64,000 nt of DNA from Cohaesibacter sp. (GTDB lineage Bacteria > Pseudomonadota > Alphaproteobacteria > Rhizobiales > Cohaesibacteraceae): NCBI GenBank assembly GCA_025800145.1, contig JAOXSH010000130.1, positions 21,807-85,806 of the forward strand, given 5' to 3'. Of this stretch, positions 57,261-64,000 are shown one piece after another. Position 1 is the stretch's first letter, and the number at the start of each line of letters is the position of its first letter. The notes under the pieces were generated by a model. It ran no database searches. It was given only the letters and a program-made list of their open reading frames with translations, and had not been told where the DNA came from. The translations under genes and the position numbers were made by a program.

Positions 57261-58295
57261 ATGTTCACACTCACACGCAGAAAAGTAACAAACCTTGTAC
57301 TTGGTGGTGCCATCACCGCAGCCAGCTTTGCCGCAACCGCAACACTCGCCAATGCTACGGATAAAATCACCGTTGGCGCTTTGCGCTTCACCTCACATGC
57401 CCCAAGCTTTGTCGCCTTTGAGCGCGATTATTTTAAAGAGCAAGGCCTTGAGGTCGAGTTCAAATTCTTTCAAGCGGCCCAGCCAATGGCCGTTGCCATC
57501 GCATCCGGTGATGTGGACTTTGGCGTAACAGCCATATCAGGTGGCCTGATCAATCTGGCCCAAAAAGGAGCCATCAAAGTGATTGGCGGAGCCCTGCATG
57601 AGGAAAAAGGCATTGATGGCCAGATGATCCTGGCCTCCAAAAAAGCCTTTGATGCAGGTCTGAAAAGCCCGGCCAACCTCAAAGGCCATAGCTATGGCAT
57701 CACTCAGGCCGGTTCCTCTTTCCATTATATGGCCCATAAAATTGCCCAGAAAGAAGGCTTTGCCGGATCAGAAATCAAGGTCAAGCCTTTGCAAAAAGTC
57801 GGTGCCATCATCGGTGCTTTAAAATCCGAGCAGATTGATGCATGGTCCATCGTCCCCCATATTGCCAAAGGTTTGGGCAAAGCCCCAACAGTTGAGATTA
57901 TCGGCAAGATTGCAGATTATATTCCAGATTACCAAGTCACCACCGTCTTTACGTCCGCCAAAAATGCTGCAGACCAAAAAGAACTGGTTAAGAAATTCCT
58001 CACCGCTTTCTCAAAAGGCGCTGACGATTTCAATGCCGCTCTGGTAGACAAAACAGCAGGCGATCAAGCAACAGAAGACATGGTCAAACTGATTCATAAA
58101 TATGTCTATACCTCGCGCCCTTACGAAAAAGCAGCGCCTTCCATTCGCAATGGTGCCATGCGCATCAACAAGGACGCAAAGCTCAATGTCACCAATGTGA
58201 AAGATCAGCTCTCATGGTTCCAGTCCGAAGGTCTGGTCTCCAAAGACATCACCATCGACATGCTGGTCGATGACAGCTTTGTCGAAACCTACTAA
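57261..58295 (+). CDS. ABC transporter substrate-binding protein, NitT/TauT type
   Basis: Signal peptide and NMT1/SsuA-like fold motifs (AVAIASGDVDFGVTAISG). Confidence 0.88.
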   Translation: MFTLTRRKVTNLVLGGAITAASFAATATLANATDKITVGALRFTSHAPSFVAFERDYFKEQGLEVEFKFFQAAQPMAVAIASGDVDFGVTAISGGLINLAQKGAIKVIGGALHEEKGIDGQMILASKKAFDAGLKSPANLKGHSYGITQAGSSFHYMAHKIAQKEGFAGSEIKVKPLQKVGAIIGALKSEQIDAWSIVPHIAKGLGKAPTVEIIGKIADYIPDYQVTTVFTSAKNAADQKELVKKFLTAFSKGADDFNAALVDKTAGDQATEDMVKLIHKYVYTSRPYEKAAPSIRNGAMRINKDAKLNVTNVKDQLSWFQSEGLVSKDITIDMLVDDSFVETY

Positions 58296-58392
58296 GCCGA
58301 CAACATAAAGAAACAGGGGGGCTGACATCTTGTCAGATCCCTTTTTGCATTCGCCAGACGAACGAAGCATAGGCAATCAAAAAGGACGGACC

Positions 58393-59160
58393 ATGGATCT
58401 ACATCTTGAGGATATTTCCCATACATATGGCGATGTCACGGTCCTACAAAACATCAATCTGACCATCAAAGATGGCGAAATTATCTGCATTGTCGGCCCA
58501 TCGGGATGCGGCAAATCAACCCTTTTGCGCTTCATTGGCGGTCTGGAACGCCCCGATCATGGTCAGGTCCTTCAAATGGGCGAAGCCCCCAAAGACAGTC
58601 TCAATCCGCTGACCTATATCTTTCAGGATTTTGCCCTTTTGCCATGGCGCTCTGTGCGCGGCAATATCTCATTGGTGTTGGAAGATCACGGCATCAAGGG
58701 AAAAAAGGCAGACCCTATCATTGCCGATGTTCTGGCCCGCACCAATTTAAGCGACTTTGCCAATGCCCTGCCCCGCCAGCTCTCTGGCGGCATGAAACAA
58801 CGGGTCGCCATTGCCAGAGCTTTAGCGGTCCGCCCGGCCGTGATGCTGATGGACGAGCCTTTGTCGGCACTGGACAGCCAAACCCGCGAATTGCTGATGG
58901 ATGATCTCATGGATCTGTGGCAGCGTGACCGCTTCACCGCCTGTTATGTCACCCATAACCTTAATGAGGCCGTGCGGCTGGGTCATAAAATCGTCGTTTT
59001 ATCCCGCCGTCCCGGCAAAATCCGGGAAATTGTCGAAATTGATTTGCCTTTGAACGAGCGCAAAGATCACACCGAACATTTGGCAGAAAAACAAGCCCAG
59101 CTTTGGTCCATCATGCGCGAAGAAGCCCGCGCCGCCGATAAGGAGCTGGTCCATGGCTAA
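58393..59160 (+). CDS. ABC transporter ATPase, NitT/TauT type
   Basis: GPSGCGKSTLLRFIGG, LSGGMKQRVAIARAL, LMDEPLSALD. Confidence 0.93.
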   Translation: MDLHLEDISHTYGDVTVLQNINLTIKDGEIICIVGPSGCGKSTLLRFIGGLERPDHGQVLQMGEAPKDSLNPLTYIFQDFALLPWRSVRGNISLVLEDHGIKGKKADPIIADVLARTNLSDFANALPRQLSGGMKQRVAIARALAVRPAVMLMDEPLSALDSQTRELLMDDLMDLWQRDRFTACYVTHNLNEAVRLGHKIVVLSRRPGKIREIVEIDLPLNERKDHTEHLAEKQAQLWSIMREEARAADKELVHG

Positions 59161-59968
59161 CCAAACCCCGCCTCTCTCTGCCAATCAAAAAGCCAAAGTG
59201 CCCTTTCGCGGCGGTGGCTTTCAAACAAAATCCCTCAAGCTCATCAGCCCGGTGGTTTTTATCTGCCTCATTGCTCTGTGGGAGCTTGGCTCAAAAACCG
59301 GCTTCATCTCCAATCTGGTTCTCCCCGCTCCCTCCGAGGCCTTTGAAGCCTTCATGCAATTGGCACGCTCCGGTATGCTCTGGACCCATTTATCAGCCTC
59401 TTTGCAGCGCTTGATCATCGGCTGGTCCCTTGGTAGCACGTTGGGCATTATGGTCGGCTTGCTCATCGGCCTGTCATCCATTGCCCGCGCCGGACTATCG
59501 CCGCTTGTCTCGGCTATTTTCCCAATTCCCAAAATTGCCCTTCTGCCTCTTTTCATCATCTGGTTTGGCATCGGCGAAGGCTCCAAAGTTGCCACTATCT
59601 TGTTCGGAACCTTCTTTCCCACGGTCATCGCCACCTATGGCGGGGTAGATAATGTGGATCGCAGCCTGATCCGTATGGGCCAGTCCTTTGGCCTCTCACG
59701 ATCCTCTATCATCCGAAAGATCATCCTACCCGGTGCCTTGCCCGCCATCTTGTCCGGGTGCAGAATTTCCGCTTCCATCGCCATCATCTTGCTGGTCGCC
59801 GCCGAGATGATTGGCGCAGAATTTGGCATCGGTGCTTATATCCTTTTGGCAGGCAGTCTCTTTGCACCAGACCAGCTGATTGCGGGCGTCGCCATGCTCT
59901 CCATCATGGGCCTGTGTTTTGCCTGGCTGATTGGCAGGGCTGAGACATTCTTCCTGTCTTGGCGCTAA
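59153..59968 (+). CDS. ABC transporter permease, NitT/TauT type
   Basis: SsuC/TauC-like TM protein; overlaps the ATPase gene by 8 bp. Confidence 0.92.
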   Translation: MANQTPPLSANQKAKVPFRGGGFQTKSLKLISPVVFICLIALWELGSKTGFISNLVLPAPSEAFEAFMQLARSGMLWTHLSASLQRLIIGWSLGSTLGIMVGLLIGLSSIARAGLSPLVSAIFPIPKIALLPLFIIWFGIGEGSKVATILFGTFFPTVIATYGGVDNVDRSLIRMGQSFGLSRSSIIRKIILPGALPAILSGCRISASIAIILLVAAEMIGAEFGIGAYILLAGSLFAPDQLIAGVAMLSIMGLCFAWLIGRAETFFLSWR

Positions 59969-60152
59969 AAAACGCATAACTCAAAACAAAAAGCGGCCGG
60001 AAAATCATGCAAAGGATCGCCAAATTTATCCAGCGATAGGGGCTGCACATGATATTCAATATTGGGTGTCGCCACCTGATCATTGGAACGGGTAAAAATA
60101 CCCAGCTGGCTTGGGACTATTCTGAATTTTGTGCTTTGTCGTCTTATCTCTT

Positions 60153-60199
60153 AGTGCCCGATTTAAAAGTCTCACTCGGAGACTTTTAAATCGGGCACT
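60153..60199. repeat. Family B element reduced to a perfect 21-bp-arm palindrome
   Basis: AGTGCCCGATTTAAAAGTCTC actcg GAGACTTTTAAATCGGGCACT. Confidence 0.9.
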
Positions 60200-60222
60200 A
60201 AGAGATAGCCGCTCTTGTCTTT

Positions 60223-60240
60223 AGGACGTAGACTCATAAA
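60223..60240. repeat. Solo terminus of a family C element
   Basis: aggacgtagactcataaa, identical to other family C ends. Confidence 0.65.
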
Positions 60241-60306
60241 AGGGGCGATCGCTTTATCTGACCGCCCTTCTTTTCATCATCAGATTTTATATTTTACTTC
60301 AGATTT

Positions 60307-60660
60307 TTAAGTCTTCTTTGCTGCGCCCCATAAGCCTTGTAATATATAAGCGGTCATGACTGTGCCAATCGCCCCTGCCAACCAAATGAGCAGCAGGATA
60401 ATCAAATCCACAGGCCCGCCAATGTCGGAATAGCCGGATGAGGTGATTGCCTGAACAAACCAGATGGCCAGAAATCCCCCCGCGAGGCCAATAATTTCAG
60501 AGCGCAAGAAACGGGCAGATTCAAGTTTGCGCTCTTTCATCACGATCAACAAAAAGGCAAAAAGGCCAATGATGGCCATTATCACCATGGCCCAAAATAA
60601 GCCCATCCCGAACACTTCTTCAAAGACGGCCAGCATGGTGGATAATGTCAGTTCTTTCAT
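60307..60660 (-). CDS. Small three- or four-TM protein paired with the downstream flavoprotein
   Basis: 117 aa hydrophobic ORF, co-oriented with 60709-62037. Confidence 0.75.
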   Translation of the reverse strand: MKELTLSTMLAVFEEVFGMGLFWAMVIMAIIGLFAFLLIVMKERKLESARFLRSEIIGLAGGFLAIWFVQAITSSGYSDIGGPVDLIILLLIWLAGAIGTVMTAYILQGLWGAAKKT

Positions 60661-60708
60661 CTCTAATCTTCCTCATCCCGATATCTGTTTTCTGGTTGAA
60701 GCACCCAA

Positions 60709-62037
60709 TCAAGCCCGGCCACGCACCATGGCAAGATATGTGGCTTTGAGAGCGATTTCTTTCATGAGCCACGAGATCCACAGCTCTTCAAGCGGGGCAA
60801 TAACACCGGGGAAAGAAGGGGTAAGATTGTTTTTGTAATCAAATTCAATCAGCATGGCCCGCCCAATTTTTGTGATCAATGGGCAGGATGTGTAACCATT
60901 ATAAAGCTCGGTGGATGTTTTGCCCTCAATATCAGCGATCAAATGGTCAATCGCGACAGGTATTTGCCATTTGACAGAGGCGGCTGTTTTGCCTTTTGGC
61001 ACGCCTGCAACATCGCCAATAGCCCAGACATTGGCGTAGCGTGCATGACGCAGATTATATTTATCGACTTCAACAAAGCCATCTGCCGCCCATTTGCCTG
61101 TTTGCCATGCCAAAGGAGACAACCTGACGGCATCTGGTGCGCGCATTGGCGGGATTACATTGGTAAAGTCATAAGGCATTTGCTTGTCGCCGTCCGGGGT
61201 GGAAAATGTGCAAACTTTCTTACCCGGATCGATGGCTTTGAGCACATGATGATAGACCGGCTTCACTTGTCGATCTTCAAACAGCATACGGATTTTCTCA
61301 TTCACGATCGGAACAGAGAAAAAAGCTTTGCCATGGGCGGCATAATGCAATTCCACCTTGCCGCGATTGCCTTTGCGGCGGGCGCGGTCATCGGTCAAGA
61401 AAGTATATTTCAGCGGCGCGCCGGCGCATTTCATTTCCGTTGCCGGACGATAAAAGAGACCAATACCGCCCTGATTTGTGAAGCGATCCATTTCCCGCCA
61501 AGTGGCTTCGGCCTCTTGCGGTCCGGCATAGACAGCACCAATGCCATTTTTGCCAATCAAACTGCGCTCAAAGCCTTCAATGGCGTCAAAGTCCAACTTC
61601 AACCCCGCTGTCACCAACAAATAATCATAGGAGACATTTTTGCCTGATGTGGTTATGACCTTGTTGGCGTCGGGATCAAATTCTGCAACGGCCTCTTCTA
61701 TAAGCTCTGCCCCTTTGGGCAACCAGTCTTTGGTTGCCGAGACAGAATAACCAGCAGGTTTCAGGCCCGCTGCGATTAATGTGAAGCCGGGTTGATAGAG
61801 ATGACGTTTGCGTCCATCAATCAGGGTGATTTTTGCACCGTTCAAGCGCTCTGCCAGTCGGTTGGCAGCGGCAAGACCTGCTGCGCCCGCTCCGACAATG
61901 ACAATATGTGCTTTGGTGTTTGTTTGCGCTTTTGCCCCTGTTGTTGCTGCAACGCCTGCCAAGAGGCCGGAGCCTGCGGCAAGTTTGAATATATCCCGTC
62001 GCGATGGGCGAAACAGCTCGTCTTTGATGTCGGACAT
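60709..62037 (-). CDS. Sulfide:quinone oxidoreductase / flavocytochrome c sulfide dehydrogenase-like FAD protein, Tat-like leader
   Basis: SRRDIFKLAAGSGLLAG leader; VIVGAGAAGLAAANRLAE, SQR-like architecture. Confidence 0.85.
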   Translation of the reverse strand: MSDIKDELFRPSRRDIFKLAAGSGLLAGVAATTGAKAQTNTKAHIVIVGAGAAGLAAANRLAERLNGAKITLIDGRKRHLYQPGFTLIAAGLKPAGYSVSATKDWLPKGAELIEEAVAEFDPDANKVITTSGKNVSYDYLLVTAGLKLDFDAIEGFERSLIGKNGIGAVYAGPQEAEATWREMDRFTNQGGIGLFYRPATEMKCAGAPLKYTFLTDDRARRKGNRGKVELHYAAHGKAFFSVPIVNEKIRMLFEDRQVKPVYHHVLKAIDPGKKVCTFSTPDGDKQMPYDFTNVIPPMRAPDAVRLSPLAWQTGKWAADGFVEVDKYNLRHARYANVWAIGDVAGVPKGKTAASVKWQIPVAIDHLIADIEGKTSTELYNGYTSCPLITKIGRAMLIEFDYKNNLTPSFPGVIAPLEELWISWLMKEIALKATYLAMVRGRA

Positions 62038-62413
62038 TATCATCCCTTCTCGTCATATTTTGGACCGAGAAAGACAGCGACCTTGGGATTTTTTAGCTGG
62101 GGTCTCTCAAAAGCAAAGGACCAGTTTCAGACAGGCAGCATTCGTCCATGCAGCTTGTCAGCCTTTTGCAGATGGGCAACCCCCGGTCAAAAAGCCGCAT
62201 CTCTCTTCTTTCTTGTTTTATCATACTTTAAATTTTAAAATTCGAATTTATGAAATTAATACTATGACAGATCGACGCAGCTTGCCCCTCTTTGGCTTTT
62301 GGGCTTGCCTATTGTGGATCTGGTTGCCTCTGGACTGGTTTGCGATTGTTGAGACTGTTAAGTTAAACACTCACTTCAATGCGCCCTCCCAATATTTAGC
62401 CAAGGATTCATGC

Positions 62414-63805
62414 ATGTCCACTCTTGATGCTGTTTTGTCTCATGTCGATGCCAATCTTGATGCGTCTTTGGAGCGCATGAAGGCGCTGGTGCGTTTTCAA
62501 TCCATTTCAACGGATCCAGCCTATCAGCAAGAGTGCCAGAAAACGGCAGAGCATTTGGCAAAAGAGCTGAATGATATTGGCATTGAGGCAGCGGTTCGTC
62601 CAACGGCAGGCCATCCTATGGTGGTGGGTCATGCCAAGGATAATGAGAATAAATCCGGGCCGCATGTTCTGTTTTATGGCCATTATGATGTGCAACCCGT
62701 TGATCCGCTGGGTTTATGGGAGACAGATCCATTTGATCCGCAGATCACCGAGAGACATGGGGTTCAGGTCATGACCGGGCGCGGCAGCTCTGACGATAAG
62801 GGGCAATTGCTGACCTTTATGGAAGCCTGCCGGGCCTATCATGCTGTGCGTGGCACCTTACCGATTGCGGTCTCCATTCTCTTTGAAGGGGAAGAGGAAA
62901 GTGGTTCTCCCAGTCTGGTGCCCTTTTTGAAGGAGAATAAAGCCGAGCTTTCCAAAGATCTGGCACTGGTTTGCGATACCACGATGTTTGGCCCCTCCTC
63001 ACCTGCCATTACCACCATGTTGCGGGGTTTGCTGGGCGAAGAGATTGTCATCACAGCCGCCAATCGCGATTTGCATTCTGGCATGTATGGTGGGCCTGCT
63101 GCCAATCCGATTAAAATTCTGGCCAATATTCTTGCCGATTTGCATGATGATCAGGGACGTGTGACCATTCCGGGCTTTTATGATGGTGTGGAAGAACTCT
63201 CCGCTGAGGTAAAAGCGCAATGGGATGCCTTGCCCTTTGATGGCGCGGCATTTTTAGCAGATATTGGGCTGTCCCTTCCTGCCGGTGAGGCTGGCTATAG
63301 TGTGTATGAATTGGTCAATGCCCGCCCGACTTGCGAATTTAACGGCATTACAGGTGGCTATAGTGGGGATGGCTTTAAAACTGTGATCGCCTCCAAAGCC
63401 TCTGCAAAGATATCCTGCCGTTTGGTTGGCAAGCAGGAACCTTTGAAACTTCGCGCGGCATTCCGCACCTTTGTGCGGGATCGTGTACCAAATGATTGCA
63501 GCGTTGATTTTATCGATCATGGTGCCAGCCCTGCCCACAGTCTTTCGCCAGATTATCCGCCCCTCCAAAAAGGAGCGCAAGCTTTGAAAGAGGAATGGAA
63601 GCAAGAGGCCTTGATGATGGGTATGGGCGGCTCTATTCCCATTGTTGGAGAGTTCAAGGATATTCTGGATATGGATTCCATGCTGATTGGATTTGGTCTG
63701 GATGATGACAATATTCATTCTCCCAATGAGAAATATAATATTGGGAGCTATCACAAGGGCATTCGATCCTGGGTGCGTGTTCTGGATGCCTTATCCAGAG
63801 ATTAA
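62414..63805 (+). CDS. M20 family dipeptidase/metallopeptidase
   Basis: LFYGHYDVQPVDP, GRGSSDDKGQ, LFEGEEESGSP. Confidence 0.93.
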   Translation: MSTLDAVLSHVDANLDASLERMKALVRFQSISTDPAYQQECQKTAEHLAKELNDIGIEAAVRPTAGHPMVVGHAKDNENKSGPHVLFYGHYDVQPVDPLGLWETDPFDPQITERHGVQVMTGRGSSDDKGQLLTFMEACRAYHAVRGTLPIAVSILFEGEEESGSPSLVPFLKENKAELSKDLALVCDTTMFGPSSPAITTMLRGLLGEEIVITAANRDLHSGMYGGPAANPIKILANILADLHDDQGRVTIPGFYDGVEELSAEVKAQWDALPFDGAAFLADIGLSLPAGEAGYSVYELVNARPTCEFNGITGGYSGDGFKTVIASKASAKISCRLVGKQEPLKLRAAFRTFVRDRVPNDCSVDFIDHGASPAHSLSPDYPPLQKGAQALKEEWKQEALMMGMGGSIPIVGEFKDILDMDSMLIGFGLDDDNIHSPNEKYNIGSYHKGIRSWVRVLDALSRD

Positions 63806-63819
63806 GGCACTCACATGCA

Positions 63820-63845
63820 AAAAGGCCGGGATTTCCCGGCCTTTT
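63820..63845. terminator. Rho-independent terminator after the M20 dipeptidase
   Basis: AAAAGGCCGGGA TT TCCCGGCCTTTT. Confidence 0.9.
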
Positions 63846-63877
63846 CTGTTCTTGACTCTAACATTACGCTCTATGTT

Positions 63878-63989
63878 TTATACCAACGGCATAAAAGATT
63901 GACCCATAGGATGCTTTGAAATGGTTTACTGAGAAGGTATCTTTCGACGGACAATGCCGGGGCATTTTCTTTTTTGATGCGAACCTTTT
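63878..63989 (+). repeat. Family A long copy at right edge
   Basis: ttataccaacggcataaaagattgacccataggatgctttgaaatggttt...cggacaatgccggggcattttcttttttgatgcgaacctttt. Confidence 0.9.
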
Positions 63990-64000
63990 GCATTGAATTG

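Noticed and set aside
55499-59968. Idea that bluB, the GntR regulator and the ABC transporter form one vitamin B12-precursor uptake system
   Set aside because: Repeats A and B separate bluB from the regulator, and the substrate-binding protein looks like a generic NitT/TauT type; no cobalamin riboswitch seen
60709-62037. Possible link of the SQR-like flavoprotein to the nos locus electron transfer
   Set aside because: It is about 45 kb away with no shared regulatory motif visible; too speculative

Overview
This 64 kb window looks like chromosome from an alphaproteobacterium, probably Hyphomicrobiales/Rhizobiales. Evidence for that is the ccmIEFH / degP / response regulator / histidine kinase / glnE order, the fused trpE(G), and the pepN-PAS kinase-glnE neighbourhood. 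The left third (about 1.3-16.6 kb) is a nitrous-oxide respiration locus of the clade II (Sec-exported NosZ) type. It holds nosZ, two di-heme cytochromes c, a NosB-like membrane protein, nosD, NosG/NosH-like Fe-S proteins, nosF, nosL and nosY. Copper-delivery genes (PCuAC, SCO1, a TlpA-like protein) and a secreted pentapeptide-repeat protein of unknown role flank it, and a MenA-like prenyltransferase sits at the left edge. The rest is mostly housekeeping and regulatory: amidase, trpE(G), a chemoreceptor, a LuxR-type regulator, a ScfR/RamB-type regulator, pepN, sensor kinases, glnE, degP, Hsp70-like, OsmC fusion, ccm genes, two initiator tRNAs, smpB, dapA, slt, bluB, a NitT/TauT-type ABC transporter, an SQR-like flavoprotein and an M20 dipeptidase. 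The most notable signals not explained by the ORF track are: (1) a 15-codon trp leader peptide with four consecutive Trp codons plus an attenuator upstream of trpE(G); (2) four TTTGCAAA palindromes in about 50 bp before the ScfR/RamB-like gene; (3) at least four families of short inverted-repeat elements (called A-D here), some nested in one another and several inside the nos operon; (4) tandem initiator tRNAs whose anticodon stem departs from the usual three G:C pairs. No CRISPR array, prophage or transposase gene was recognised. All calls come from reading the sequence and supplied translations; no searches were run.
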